Assembly: GCF_030254645.1 (NCBI RefSeq)
Contig: NZ_CP116346.1
Coordinates: 4,381,001-4,445,000 of the forward strand
Direction: 5' to 3'
Length of the DNA stretch: 64,000 bases
Source: Paucibacter sediminis
GTDB lineage: Bacteria > Pseudomonadota > Gammaproteobacteria > Burkholderiales > Burkholderiaceae_C
The notes below the pieces were generated by a model. That model searched no databases. It saw only the letters and a list, made by a program, of their open reading frames with translations, and was not told the origin of the DNA. The translations under genes were made by a program, and so were the position numbers. Numbering within the stretch: the stretch's first letter is position 1; each line of letters starts with the position of its first letter. Below, piece after piece: positions 31,097 through 42,522 of the stretch.

Positions 31097-31810
31097 ATGG
31101 CACGCAAGATCCTGATCGTCGACGCCGATCTCCGCACCCGCCTGCTGCTGAAGGCCTATCTGGAGAAGAACCACTACGAGGTGGTGGCGGCGCCGGATGG
31201 TGCCGGCTTTCTGGCCGAGTACCAGCGCCATGCCGAGGAGCTCTCGATGGCCATCATGGACGTGATGCTGCCCGACACCGATGGCTTCGCGCTGTGCCGC
31301 ATGGTGCGCGCGCGCTCCGACCTGCCCATCATCATGCTGACCGCCAGCGCCGACGAGACCGACCGCGTGGTCGGCCTGGAGCTGGGTGCCGACGACTACA
31401 TCGCCAAGCCCTACAGCCCACGCGAGCTGCTGGCCCGCATCAAGGCGATCCTGCGCCGCTGCGGCCAGGAGCTGCGCGCGGCGGCGCGCTACCGCCGCTT
31501 CGATGCCTTCACCCTCGACCTGCTGGAGCGCCGCGTGACCGATCGCCAGGGCACGGAGGTGGCGCTGACCGGGCTGGACTTCCAGCTGCTGAAATGCTTT
31601 GTCGAGCATCCCGGCGAGATCCTCGACCGCAATGTGCTGGCCGAATACACGCGCGGCCGCGACATCGGCCCGCTGGACCGCTCGCTGGACGTGCAGATCA
31701 GCCGCCTGCGCCTGCGCCTGCAGGACGATGGCAAGCAGCCGCACCTGATCAAGACGGTACGCGGCGCCGGCTATGTGTTCTCGGCCGACGTCGTGGCCTC
31801 GCATGGCTGA
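31097..31810 (+). CDS. orphan OmpR-family response regulator
   Basis: 237-aa regulator with receiver (phospho-acceptor Asp55 in AIMDVMLPDTDG, Lys in DDYIAKPYSP) and winged-helix domain (SLDVQISRLRLRLQ, KTVRGAGYVFS). The acidic pocket is DAD (Asp9-Ala10-Asp11) rather than the usual adjacent pair, with Asp9 and Asp11 available. No kinase gene adjoins; it lies 8 bp after the ABC ATPase and overlaps the next gene by 8 bp, so it belongs to the sugar operon. It may be served by the kinase at 25414 or by an unlinked one. Confidence 0.88.
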   Translation: MARKILIVDADLRTRLLLKAYLEKNHYEVVAAPDGAGFLAEYQRHAEELSMAIMDVMLPDTDGFALCRMVRARSDLPIIMLTASADETDRVVGLELGADDYIAKPYSPRELLARIKAILRRCGQELRAAARYRRFDAFTLDLLERRVTDRQGTEVALTGLDFQLLKCFVEHPGEILDRNVLAEYTRGRDIGPLDRSLDVQISRLRLRLQDDGKQPHLIKTVRGAGYVFSADVVASHG

Positions 31811-32915
31811 GGCGCAGCGCGCGCGTGCGCTCGACGTGCTGCGCGGCGCCACGCTGGCGCTGATGATCGTCGTCAATATGTCGATCAGCGAGGCGCTCTC
31901 CTACGGCCCGCTGCTGCATGCGCCCTGGCATGGCCTGACCCTCACCGACGTCGTGTTCCCGACCTTTCTGTTCGTGGTCGGCGCCGCCCTCAGCTTCACC
32001 CTGCCGCGCTACGAGCGCCTGGGCGAGGCGGCGCTGCTGATGAAGCTGTGCAGGCGCAGCGCGCTGATCTTTCTGTGCGGCTATCTGCTCTCCTGGTTCC
32101 CCTTCGTGCGCGTCGGCCCCGATGGCGGGCTCGCCCTGCTGCCGCTCGCCGGCACACGCATCCTCGGCGTGCTGCAGCGCATCGCCCTGGCCTATGCCAT
32201 CGCTGCCCTGCTGCTGCACTACGGCCGTGCGCGCGCCGCGCTTATCTACAGCGGCGCCGTGCTGCTGCTGTGCTGGTGGGTGCTGGCGCAATGGGGCGAT
32301 CTGAGCCTGGCCGGCAATGCCGCGCGCAAGCTGGACCTGTGGCTGCTGGGCGCGGCCCACCTCTACCAGGGCGAGGGCCTGGCCTTTGACCCCGAAGGCC
32401 TGCTGGGCACCCTGCCCGCGGTGGTGCATGTGCTGGCCGGCCATGCCGCGGCGGGCTTGGTACAGCGCCGCGGCCCCGGCTACGAGAGCATCGCCAAGCT
32501 GCTGATGGCGGGGCTGCTGGCGATCGCGCTGGCGCTGGCCTGGCATGGCGTGCTGCCCATCAACAAGAAGCTCTGGACCGGCTCCTATGTGCTGTGCACC
32601 GTGGGCATCGACCTGTGCCTGCTGGGCCTGCTGGTGTGGGCCGTCGACCTGCGCGGCTGGCGCCGCGGCTGCGCCTTCTTCGAGGTGTTCGGCCGGAACA
32701 CGCTCTTCATCTACCTGCTGGCCGAGGTGGCGATGAGCCTGCTGTGGCTGCTGCCGCTGCGGGGCCGCCCGCTGTTCGAGCAGCTCTATGCGCACGGCTT
32801 CCAGTCCTGGGCGGGCGACAAGCCCGGTTCGCTGCTGTTCGCGCTCTGCTTCATGCTGGTCTGCTGGGCCGTCGCGGCCTGGATGGACCGGCGGCAGCTC
32901 TACATCAAGCTCTAA
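31803..32915 (+). CDS. NagX-like membrane protein (HGSNAT/DUF5009-related acyltransferase)
   Basis: 370-aa polytopic protein with about ten hydrophobic segments. It opens RARALDVLRGATLALMIVVN and contains FPTFLFVVGAALSFTLPR and RILGVLQRIALAYAIAALL, the pattern of the heparan-alpha-glucosaminide N-acetyltransferase-related family called NagX in GlcNAc and glycan loci. The role is probably acyl transfer to an amino sugar, or transport, across the inner membrane; this is not proven for bacterial members. It starts inside the end of the regulator gene. Confidence 0.8.
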   Translation: MAEAQRARALDVLRGATLALMIVVNMSISEALSYGPLLHAPWHGLTLTDVVFPTFLFVVGAALSFTLPRYERLGEAALLMKLCRRSALIFLCGYLLSWFPFVRVGPDGGLALLPLAGTRILGVLQRIALAYAIAALLLHYGRARAALIYSGAVLLLCWWVLAQWGDLSLAGNAARKLDLWLLGAAHLYQGEGLAFDPEGLLGTLPAVVHVLAGHAAAGLVQRRGPGYESIAKLLMAGLLAIALALAWHGVLPINKKLWTGSYVLCTVGIDLCLLGLLVWAVDLRGWRRGCAFFEVFGRNTLFIYLLAEVAMSLLWLLPLRGRPLFEQLYAHGFQSWAGDKPGSLLFALCFMLVCWAVAAWMDRRQLYIKL

Positions 32916-32933
32916 ACCGACGAGACCGCCACC

Positions 32934-33782
32934 ATGCGATTGCTGCCCATCCTCGCCCTGCTCACGGCCATGCTCGCATCCCTGCCCGCCTGGGCCGGGC
33001 CGCCGCTCAATGTGGCCAGCTACAACCTGCGCCTCAACACCCCCGACGACGGCCCCAATGTCTGGGCCCAGCGCGTCGAGGCGGTGAAGGCGCTGATCCG
33101 CTACCACGAGTTCGATCTGTTCGGCACCCAGGAGGGCCAGCCCGAGCAGATCCGCGACCTGGAGGCGCTGAGCGAGTTCGAGCATGTGGGCGTGGGCCGC
33201 GACGATGGCCGGGACGCCGGCGAGCATTCCAGCATCTTCTACCGGCGCGCGCGCTTCCAGCGCCTTGCGCATGGCGACTTCTGGCTCAGCGAGACCCCCG
33301 ACCGCCCCTCCAAGGGCTGGGATGCGCGCTGCTGCAACCGCCTCGCCAGCTGGGTACGGCTGCAGGAGCGCCGCGGCGGGCAGCGCCTGCTGGTGGTGTC
33401 GGTGCATTTCGACCACGAGGGGCCGATCGCGCGCCGCGAATCCGCCCAGCTGCTGCTGCGCTGGCTGGCCGAGCAGCGGCGCCAACACCCCGGCGACCAT
33501 GTGATCGCGCTGGGCGACTTCAACTCGACGCCGGACACGGTGCAGATCCAGGCCATGCGCGGCCAGCTGCGCGATGCCCGCCTGGTCTCGCTGACGCCGC
33601 CCTATGGCCCGCCGGCCAGCTTCAATGATTTCAAGTTCGGCAGCGCGCCGGAGCTGCTGATCGACTACATCTTCCTCAGCCCGCGCATCCGCGTGCTCAA
33701 GTACGCGGTGCTGACCGACTCCAACGGCCAGCGCTACCCCTCCGACCATTTCCCGGTGCTGGCGCGCCTGCAGCTTGACTAG
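32934..33782 (+). CDS. exported endonuclease/exonuclease/phosphatase-family protein
   Basis: 282-aa protein with signal peptide MRLLPILALLTAMLASLPAWA. The EEP fold is shown by VASYNLRL, LFGTQEGQPEQI, VVSVHFDHEG, VIALGDFNSTPD and YPSDHFPVLARL, which together hold the metal-binding and catalytic Asn, Glu, His and Asp residues. Secreted members linked to glycan loci may be phosphodiesterases of unknown substrate. Its stop overlaps the convergent SGNH gene by 4 bp. Confidence 0.87.
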   Translation: MRLLPILALLTAMLASLPAWAGPPLNVASYNLRLNTPDDGPNVWAQRVEAVKALIRYHEFDLFGTQEGQPEQIRDLEALSEFEHVGVGRDDGRDAGEHSSIFYRRARFQRLAHGDFWLSETPDRPSKGWDARCCNRLASWVRLQERRGGQRLLVVSVHFDHEGPIARRESAQLLLRWLAEQRRQHPGDHVIALGDFNSTPDTVQIQAMRGQLRDARLVSLTPPYGPPASFNDFKFGSAPELLIDYIFLSPRIRVLKYAVLTDSNGQRYPSDHFPVLARLQLD

Positions 33783-34486
33783 GGCTTCAGCGCCGCCTCG
33801 ATCTCGCGCTCCAGCAGGGGCGCCATGACGCGGTAGCCGGCGGCATTGGGGTGCACGCCGTCCTCGGAGTACTTGAGCGGCAGGCCGCCCCGTTCATCGG
33901 CAAGGGCGGCGTGGTAATCGACCCAGCGGTGGCCGCCCTCGCGCGCCAGTTCGCGCAGGCGCTGGTTCAGCGCGACGATGGTGGCCGCCGGCTGGACGGC
34001 CGGGTTCCAGTAATAGGCCGCCGCGGGCAACACCGCGCACAGCACCACGCGGATGCCATGGGCCCGCGCCAGCTGCGTCATCGAGCGCACATGGCCGGCG
34101 ATCATCTCGACCGAGCTGGGCCCGCTGTTGCCGGCGATGTCATTGGTGCCGGCCAGTATCACCACCGCGGCCGGCTGCAGCTCGATCACGTCCTGCCGGA
34201 AGCGCAGCAGCATCTGCGGCGTGGTCTGGGCGCTGATGCCCCGGTTCACATAGGGCTTGCCGGGGAAGGCCTGGGCCAGCGCCGGGCTCCAGAACTCGGT
34301 GATCGAGTCGCCCATGAAGACCACGCGGCGCTCGCCGCTGGCGGGCGCCGGCAGGCTCGCATTGGCGGCGCGGTAGCGCCCATGGCCGGCCCAGTCGCCC
34401 GCGGCGGGCTGGGCCGACGCCAGCGCCCAGCCTCCCAGCAGAAGATGGGCGGCGAGAAGCTTGAGGCCGAGTCGGCGTGCGTGCAT
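33779..34486 (-). CDS. exported SGNH/GDSL hydrolase
   Basis: 235-aa SGNH esterase-like protein with a signal peptide ending ALASAQ. Block I is VVFMGDSITEFW (catalytic Ser), block II Gly in NRGISAQTT, block III VILAGTNDI (Asn) and block V DGVHPNAAGY (Asp and His). Next to GH20 and GlcNAc-PTS genes it may deacetylate or de-esterify amino-sugar oligomers (inference). It lies 15 bp downstream of the GH20 gene in the same leftward operon. Confidence 0.88.
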   Translation of the reverse strand: MHARRLGLKLLAAHLLLGGWALASAQPAAGDWAGHGRYRAANASLPAPASGERRVVFMGDSITEFWSPALAQAFPGKPYVNRGISAQTTPQMLLRFRQDVIELQPAAVVILAGTNDIAGNSGPSSVEMIAGHVRSMTQLARAHGIRVVLCAVLPAAAYYWNPAVQPAATIVALNQRLRELAREGGHRWVDYHAALADERGGLPLKYSEDGVHPNAAGYRVMAPLLEREIEAALKP

Positions 34487-34501
34487 GAGAGTGATCCTTG
34501 C

Positions 34502-36994
34502 TCAGGGGTTGTCGATCCATGAAGGCCGGCCGGCGCGACCGTTGCGGTCGAAGGCGGCCACGCCGATGCGCCCGCGCGCCGTGATCGGCCCCTGCACCAG
34601 CGGGCTGTCGGGCCGCGGCGGGCTGCCGTCGCTGGTGTAGCGCAGCGTCATGCCGGGCAGCTGGGCGCGCGCCAGCACGCGATCGCCCTGCCTCAGCAGG
34701 CCGGGCGGCGCGATGCGGTAATGCAGCGCCGGCGCCTCGGCATCCAGGCGCGGCAGCAGCTGGCTGCCAAGCTGCTGCATGAACTGGGCGCGCGCCCGCG
34801 CCTGGGCGGCCGGGTCGGGCAGGCGCTCCCAGCCGGGCTCGGCGGCCCAGGCGCGCTCGGCCAGGCCCAGCAGGCGTGGCATCAGCATCTGGGCCAGGCG
34901 CTCGGGGCCGCGCACGGTCTCGGAGAACAGCGTGGCCTCCAGCCCGATGAGGTGGCGGCGGCCTTCGGCACTCAGGCCCTGGCGGCCCGGCATGCGCGTG
35001 GGCATGAAGTCGAACACCTGGTCGAGGTCCAGAAAGGCCGCCCAGTCGTGGCCGGGCTCGGTCGGGTCCTTCTGATGCGCCATGTCGAAGTAAAGCCGGG
35101 TGGCCGGCGCCAGCACGGTGGCATAGCCCGCGTTGGCGAGCCGGTAGGCGAGGTCCGCGTTGGCGCCGGTGTTGTTCCAGACATGCAGGCGGATGTCGCG
35201 CCCCAGGAAATGCGCATTTGGCGCCAGCCCGGGCTCACCCGCCAGCATGGCCTTGCGTGCGCCCAGCTCCTCCCAGCCCGCCGCCGCGATGCCCTGACGC
35301 CGCAGCAGGGCCTGCACGCGGTCGAAGAAGTGATCCCAGAGCGCCTCGGTATCGCTGGCCCCCAGCTGCTTGAGCAGGGCCTGGCAGGCGGGCGATTGTT
35401 CCCAGGCGCCCGCCGGCAGTTCGTCGCCGCCGACATGCAGGCGCCGCAGCGGCATGCCGGCCTCGGCGTGCATGGCCTTGAGCGCGCCCACCACCTGCTC
35501 GACAAAGGCGTAGGTGGAGGGCAGCGCCGGGTTCATCACATGGTCGGTGTAAAGCTGGGCCGAGCGATAGACCGAGCGGTCGCCCGGCTCGCTCAGGAGG
35601 AACTCGTCCGCGCCGGCGGCACCGCTGCGCAGGCGGCGTTGCCAGCGACTTTCCATCGCCTTCACCGCGGCGCGCGCATGCGCCGGCATGTCGATCTCGG
35701 GGATCACCTCGATCTGCAGCGCCGCCGCATGGCGCAGGATCTCCAGATAGTCGGCGCGGCTGTAATGGCCGCTGCCATAGGGGTCGGCCAGATCCGGCCC
35801 GGAGCCATAGGCGGGCGGCAGATGCGCGAGCGGATCGGCCTGCTGGCCGCGGCGCCCGCCCACCTCGGTGAGCTCGGGCAGGCCAGGGATCTCGAGCCGC
35901 CAGCCTTCGTCGTCGCTGAGGTGCAGGTGCAGGGTGTTGAGCTTGTAGCGCGCCATCAGGTCCAAGGTCGACAGCAGCGTGGCCTTGCTCTGGAAATTGC
36001 GCGCCACGTCCAGCATCAGGCCGCGGTAGGCGTAGCGCGGCGCGTCGACGATGTGCAGCGCCGGCAGGTCCACGCCCTGCCGCGCCAGCACCGCCGTGGG
36101 CAGCGGCAGCAGCATGCGCAGGCTCTGCAGCCCGCGCGCCAGCCCGGCCGGGCTGGCCGCCCGGAGGCGCACGCCCTGGCGCGCGCCGATGCTCAGCGCA
36201 TAGGCCTCGGGCGAGCGCAGGCCGGCCACCGGCCCCAGGCTCAGTTGCACGGCGGGCTGGCCACGCCGCACCTGGCCGCTCGGGAACAGCGGGCGCAGCC
36301 AGGACTGCAGTTGCTCGGCCTGCGCCGCCAGCGCGGGCGCGGCGCGTACCTCGGGCAAGCCGTCCCAGTGCAGGGTGCCGGCCAGCCTGCGGTATTGCAG
36401 CGGCGTCGGCAACAGCGGCGGCAGCTCGGCCGGCACTGTGGCCTGGGCATAGCGCTGGTAGAGCGATTGCGGCGTCGCCAGCGGCAGAGCAGCGCCGGGC
36501 GGCAGCTCGGTCTGCTCGGGGCGGCTGGGCGGCAGCAACTGGTAGTCGCGGATCGCCAGGCCGCGCCCGGGCGCCTCGTCCAGCACCAGATAGGGCGCTT
36601 GCGGTGCCTTGTCCGGCATCAGCACCAGCTCCGGATGGAGCAGCACGATGCGCAGGGTCTGGCCGCTGTCCAGCGGCTGGAAACCTGCCGCGGGGCGCAG
36701 GCGGAACAGCGTGGCGACGACGCGCTCCAGCAAGACCTGACCCTCCAGCGCCGGGCCCAGCTCGACGCCGGCCATGGCGCTGAAATAGATGGACCAGCCC
36801 TGCGCCGGCAGGGGCCGGCGGTCCAGATTGGTGAGCGTGAACAGCGCGCGCGAGCGGCCTTCGGGATGCTCGGCCGAGAACTGGCTGCGCTCCAGCTCCC
36901 AGCGCAGGCGCAGCGGCGCGCCCTCGCCTGACGGCCCTGCACTCGCGCCCGAAAGCAGCAAGCCCAGCAGCAAGCTCGCCAGCAGCGCCCTCAT
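34502..36994 (-). CDS. GH20 beta-N-acetylhexosaminidase, exported
   Basis: 830-aa chitobiase-type enzyme. A signal peptide is followed by an N-terminal carbohydrate-binding beta-sandwich (about 25-165), a GH20b domain (about 190-315), the catalytic barrel (about 318-690; YRGLMLDVARNFQS, HLHLSDDEGWRLEI) and a short C-terminal beta domain. The catalytic pair is Asp524-Glu525 in LHVGGDELP, the substrate-assisted mechanism typical of GH20. It releases GlcNAc from chitin oligomers, which NagE/NagF would then import. It overlaps nagE by 4 bp. Confidence 0.94.
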   Translation of the reverse strand: MRALLASLLLGLLLSGASAGPSGEGAPLRLRWELERSQFSAEHPEGRSRALFTLTNLDRRPLPAQGWSIYFSAMAGVELGPALEGQVLLERVVATLFRLRPAAGFQPLDSGQTLRIVLLHPELVLMPDKAPQAPYLVLDEAPGRGLAIRDYQLLPPSRPEQTELPPGAALPLATPQSLYQRYAQATVPAELPPLLPTPLQYRRLAGTLHWDGLPEVRAAPALAAQAEQLQSWLRPLFPSGQVRRGQPAVQLSLGPVAGLRSPEAYALSIGARQGVRLRAASPAGLARGLQSLRMLLPLPTAVLARQGVDLPALHIVDAPRYAYRGLMLDVARNFQSKATLLSTLDLMARYKLNTLHLHLSDDEGWRLEIPGLPELTEVGGRRGQQADPLAHLPPAYGSGPDLADPYGSGHYSRADYLEILRHAAALQIEVIPEIDMPAHARAAVKAMESRWQRRLRSGAAGADEFLLSEPGDRSVYRSAQLYTDHVMNPALPSTYAFVEQVVGALKAMHAEAGMPLRRLHVGGDELPAGAWEQSPACQALLKQLGASDTEALWDHFFDRVQALLRRQGIAAAGWEELGARKAMLAGEPGLAPNAHFLGRDIRLHVWNNTGANADLAYRLANAGYATVLAPATRLYFDMAHQKDPTEPGHDWAAFLDLDQVFDFMPTRMPGRQGLSAEGRRHLIGLEATLFSETVRGPERLAQMLMPRLLGLAERAWAAEPGWERLPDPAAQARARAQFMQQLGSQLLPRLDAEAPALHYRIAPPGLLRQGDRVLARAQLPGMTLRYTSDGSPPRPDSPLVQGPITARGRIGVAAFDRNGRAGRPSWIDNP

Positions 36995-38697
36995 GGCCCC
37001 GCCCTTTCGGCCAGCAGGGCCGCATGCGCGGCGGCGGCGTCGGCCAGCAGCACATGCACCAGCGCCGGCGAGAAGCTCTGCAGGCCCAGCGCGCCCAGGC
37101 CCAGCAGCGCCGCCTCGTCGACGCGCGCGGCATCGCCCAGCACCACGCGCAGCCGCGTGCCGGCCACCGCCTCGATGCGCTGCACATTGGCCTCCCCGCC
37201 CAGCGCCAGCAGCCAGGCCCTGCGGTCCAGGCGCAGCTCGGCCGGCGGCACTGGCGGCACTGGCGGCGGCGGCATGGCCGCGGCGGGCGGCTGCGGCGCC
37301 TGACCCTGCAGCGCGCGCAGCTCGTCGGCCACCTGGTCGGCCTCGGGGCCCAGCACCACCTGCACGCTGCCGGGCGCCGGCATGATGACGCCGCGGGCAC
37401 CGAGGGCGCGCAGCGCGGCCGCGTCGATGGCGCCGTTGTCGGCCACCTGCAGGCGCAGGCGCGTGGTGCAGGCGTCCACCGAGCGCAGATTGGCGGCCCC
37501 GCCCAGCGCCACCAGCAGGCCCTGCGCACGCGCGCTGCCGCGGCCACTGGCGCTAACGGTGGGCGCCGGTCCCGCGCCGCCCTCCTCGCGCCCCATGGTC
37601 GGCAGCTTGAAGCGCCGGATGAAGAAGCTGAACAGCAGGTAATAGACCAGGCCATAGGCCAGGCCCACCGGCAGCAGCAACAGGCCGTTGTGGCCCTTGC
37701 CGAAGGACAGCAGGTAATCGAACAGCCCGGCCGAGAAGGTGAAGCCCAGGCGCACGTCGAGCGCGTGCATCAGCGCCATCGACAGCCCCGTCAGCAGGGC
37801 ATGGATCGCATACAGCAGCGGCGCCAGGAACATGAAGGAGAACTCCACCGGCTCGGTTACGCCGGTGAGCATGGCGGTGAGGCCCATGGAGAGCAGCAGC
37901 CCGCCCACCGCGGCGCGGTTCTCGGGCCGCGCCGCGCGGTAGATCGCCAGGCAGGCGGCGGGCAGGCCGAACATCATCACCGGGAAGAAGCCGGTCATGA
38001 AGCTGCCGGCCGTAGGGTCGCCGGCAAAGAAGCGATTCAGGTCGCCGGTGGCGATCTTGCCGGCCACCAGCGGGTCCGGGAAGCTGCCGAACACGAACCA
38101 GGTGAGCGAGTTGAGGATGTGGTGCAGGCCGGTGACGATCAGCAGCCGGTTCAGCACGCCGTAGATGAACAGGCCCAGCCCGCCGGCGCCGATCAGCCAA
38201 TGGCCCAGCGCGTCGATGCCCTGTTGCACCGGCGGCCACAGCAGGCTCAGCAGCACGCCGGCCAGCAGCATCGCAAAGCCGGTGGCGATGGGCACGAAAC
38301 GCTTGCCGCCGAAAAAGGCCAGGTAGGACGGCAGGGCGATGTCCTTGCAGCGGTTGTAGAGCAGGCCGGCGGAGAGCCCGGCGGTGATGCCGGCCAGCAC
38401 GCCCATATTGATCTTGGCATCGCTGGCCTTCAGCACCGCCGTGAGCACCAGGTAGCCGATCGCCCCCGCCAGCCCGGCCGTGCCGTTGTTCTCCCGCGCG
38501 AAGCCCACCGCCACGCCGATCGCGAAGATCAGCGCCAGGTTGGCGAAGATGGCATCGCCCGCCTGCGCCATCACCGCGATGTCCAGCAGGTCGGGCTGGC
38601 CCAGGCGCAGCAGCAAGCCCGCCACCGGCAAGACCGCGATCGGCAGCATCAGGGCGCGCCCGAGCTGCTGGATGCCGGCAAATCTGCTTGGTTTCAT
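36991..38697 (-). CDS. nagE: PTS N-acetylglucosamine-type EIICB with a second, degenerate EIIB
   Basis: 568-aa phosphotransferase permease. EIIC spans about 1-365 (GLHHILNSLTWFVFGSF, GVTEPVEFSFMFLAPLLYA). EIIB follows, with phospho-acceptor Cys410 in SVDACTTRLRL. A proline linker leads to a second EIIB-like domain (about 487-560) where the Cys position is Ala512 (IEAVAGTRLRV), so it cannot be phosphorylated there. There is no fused EIIA; that function is in the adjacent gene. The specificity call rests on the EIIC sequence and on the GH20 neighbour. Confidence 0.9.
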   Translation of the reverse strand: MKPSRFAGIQQLGRALMLPIAVLPVAGLLLRLGQPDLLDIAVMAQAGDAIFANLALIFAIGVAVGFARENNGTAGLAGAIGYLVLTAVLKASDAKINMGVLAGITAGLSAGLLYNRCKDIALPSYLAFFGGKRFVPIATGFAMLLAGVLLSLLWPPVQQGIDALGHWLIGAGGLGLFIYGVLNRLLIVTGLHHILNSLTWFVFGSFPDPLVAGKIATGDLNRFFAGDPTAGSFMTGFFPVMMFGLPAACLAIYRAARPENRAAVGGLLLSMGLTAMLTGVTEPVEFSFMFLAPLLYAIHALLTGLSMALMHALDVRLGFTFSAGLFDYLLSFGKGHNGLLLLPVGLAYGLVYYLLFSFFIRRFKLPTMGREEGGAGPAPTVSASGRGSARAQGLLVALGGAANLRSVDACTTRLRLQVADNGAIDAAALRALGARGVIMPAPGSVQVVLGPEADQVADELRALQGQAPQPPAAAMPPPPVPPVPPAELRLDRRAWLLALGGEANVQRIEAVAGTRLRVVLGDAARVDEAALLGLGALGLQSFSPALVHVLLADAAAAHAALLAERAGP

Positions 38698-38722
38698 GCT
38701 GAAGTTCCTCGGGCTTGCTTGA

Positions 38723-41263
<2,541 letters not shown>

Positions 41264-41666
41264 GGCAGCAGCCGCCGCGCCGGCGGGGGCATGGGACGGC
41301 CTTGCTGGCCCAGATTCATAGGGGTCTCGCTCGCGTTGCAGGGGGATGGATCGGTCTACAAACGATGCTAGCAGCGGGCCTCTGTGACAGCGCCGGCGCG
41401 ACGGCGCGGCCGCGGCCCGGCGCCAGGGGGTGGCGCTTACAAAACATTACCGAGGCCGCGCGCGGCCTAGGCCACGCCTCGGTGGGCGCGGTGGGCCGGC
41501 GCTTACCGGGCCACAGACTGGCTTACCGTAAATAACCAAAAAGCCGCCGCGCCTGTTGCGCGCCCGCCGCGACGGCCGCGCCGCAGCCAACAAGTAAGAT
41601 GCGCCGCTGCCCGCGGCAAGGGCCCGCCCGCCCGGGCGCCGACATCACCTGTACGAATCGATACCC
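41264..41666. other. intergenic region between nagF and the original mutS start
   Basis: No gene is supported here. It holds the divergent promoters for the leftward nag operon and the original mutS start. A TAAGAT at 41595-41600 could be the -10 element of the original mutS promoter, but no matching -35 was seen. A rightward frame reading NITEAARGLGHASVGAV near 41450 resembles a helix-turn-helix by chance and lacks the rest of a domain. Confidence 0.5.
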
Positions 41667-41762
41667 ATGGGTCACCCAGACAACGCCCCGGCCACGGCAC
41701 GGGCTCAGCCCGCTGACTATTCAGCCCATACGCCGATGATGCAGCATCATGTCGGTGTTTAG
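41667..41762 (+). pseudogene. mutS: stranded 5' end of mutS (displaced by island)
   Basis: ATG 41667 opens a 31-codon frame whose residues 20-26 are AHTPMMQ, the conserved N-terminal motif of MutS (E. coli MutS reads DAHTPMMQQYL from memory). After ATGATG (41736-41741) similarity stops and the frame ends at TAG 41760-41762 in island DNA. Base composition up to the break is GC-rich like the backbone. The matching remainder, beginning [12 protein letters not shown], is at 54500 onward. This marks the left junction of the island. Confidence 0.85.
41727..41741 (+). other. attL core candidate
   Basis: CATACGCCGATGATG, coding HTPMM in the stranded mutS start. Island-side bases extend it into the inverted repeat ATGATG-CAG-CATCAT (41736-41750), the layout of core-type recombinase sites. 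Confidence 0.65.
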
Positions 41763-41794
41763 GTTTTTCCCTCTGTACAGCGCACGTTTTTGAA

Positions 41795-41830
41795 CTTGTA
41801 GCCCAGCACTGAGCTACACAGACGCTACAG
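41795..41830. repeat. left-end GCTACA boxes
   Basis: Three related boxes: CTTGTAGCCCAG (41795-41806; reverse complement CTGGGCTACAAG), CTGAGCTACAC (41809-41819) and GCTACAG (41824-41830). The first recurs exactly at 54214-54225 in direct orientation. They are candidate arm-type integrase sites. Confidence 0.6.
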
Positions 41831-41892
41831 TTTTTGCGGCTCACTTGGGCGCACTTTGCACCACGCCGCGAGCACAAAACGGCTCTCCAAGA

Positions 41893-41919
41893 GGCCTGTT
41901 TTCGGGGCTCAAACAGGCC
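41893..41919 (-). terminator. hairpin downstream of the toxin gene
   Basis: GGCCTGTTT (41893-41901) pairs with AAACAGGCC (41911-41919) around a 9-nt loop, about 75 bp beyond the toxin stop. There is no T-run on the minus strand, so termination is uncertain. Confidence 0.35.
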
Positions 41920-41993
41920 CTCTGATGGGCCTTCACACATGCTGTTTTGGGGCTCGTGGAGAGCTGCAAAAATCACCAGCCGAGGAACCCTGA

Positions 41994-42518
41994 TCAGTCC
42001 TTGTTTTGCGAATCGGAAGCCGGTGGTTGTGCAGAGGGCAGACTCAGCCGCCTAGGCTTCACCGTAACGATTGTGGCGACCTTCGGAGCCGCAGCAACAT
42101 GGGTGGAAGCCGAGAGCTTTCCAGGTGGCAGATGGGTCTCAATCATCTTCAAGACCTGAGCTTCGAGTGCTTTCGGGAGCCGCCCCCGTGCCAACGTGTG
42201 GGTGTCAGCAGGAAACCAAGGCTCTTCCACCTTCAAGGCCACGTGCTTCTTGAAATGGAATCGCGTCTGCTCCGCGAGGCCTGTGCTCGGGTTCGCATCC
42301 ACGTCGATCTGATCGCCAGAGCACGCATCACCTCCTTTGTCAGCAGTTCCCTGCCCTGTGCCAAAAACGACATGAGCCCATTGGCTGCCATCGGCTTCGT
42401 TCAGGGTGCGAATCACAAGCACACGGTGGTACGGAGCGGGCTTGGTAGCGTCGCTATGCGTACTGGCGTGTGGAAAACGGCATCGAACGATGTCCAGCGC
42501 GTTGAGTCGAATTGCCAC
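41994..42518 (-). CDS. PemK/MazF-like toxin candidate
   Basis: 174-aa protein resembling the PemK/MazF-like growth inhibitor group: an N-terminal ALDIVRCRFPH block, a HRVLVIRTLNEADG strand, VVFGTGQG (in place of the usual GTSQ), then GLAEQTRFHFKKHVAL and EEPWFP. MazF-type proteins are mRNA endonucleases. GTG 42518 places the CRFP block near the N-terminus as in the family and lies 4 nt after the upstream stop. ATG 42563, with GAGG upstream and a 41-bp overlap, is the alternative. The C-terminal 50 residues are low-complexity. The family call is from pattern memory and needs a profile search. Confidence 0.6.
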   Translation of the reverse strand: MAIRLNALDIVRCRFPHASTHSDATKPAPYHRVLVIRTLNEADGSQWAHVVFGTGQGTADKGGDACSGDQIDVDANPSTGLAEQTRFHFKKHVALKVEEPWFPADTHTLARGRLPKALEAQVLKMIETHLPPGKLSASTHVAAAPKVATIVTVKPRRLSLPSAQPPASDSQNKD

Positions 42519-42522
42519 GATG

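Noticed and set aside
41340-41370. GGTCTA half-site upstream of nagF as a GntR/NagR operator
   Set aside because: Only one half is present; the matching arm is missing, so a regulator site cannot be supported.
41700-41800. tRNA gene as the island integration site
   Set aside because: No cloverleaf or tRNA 3' end is present at either end; the mutS coding sequence explains both junctions.
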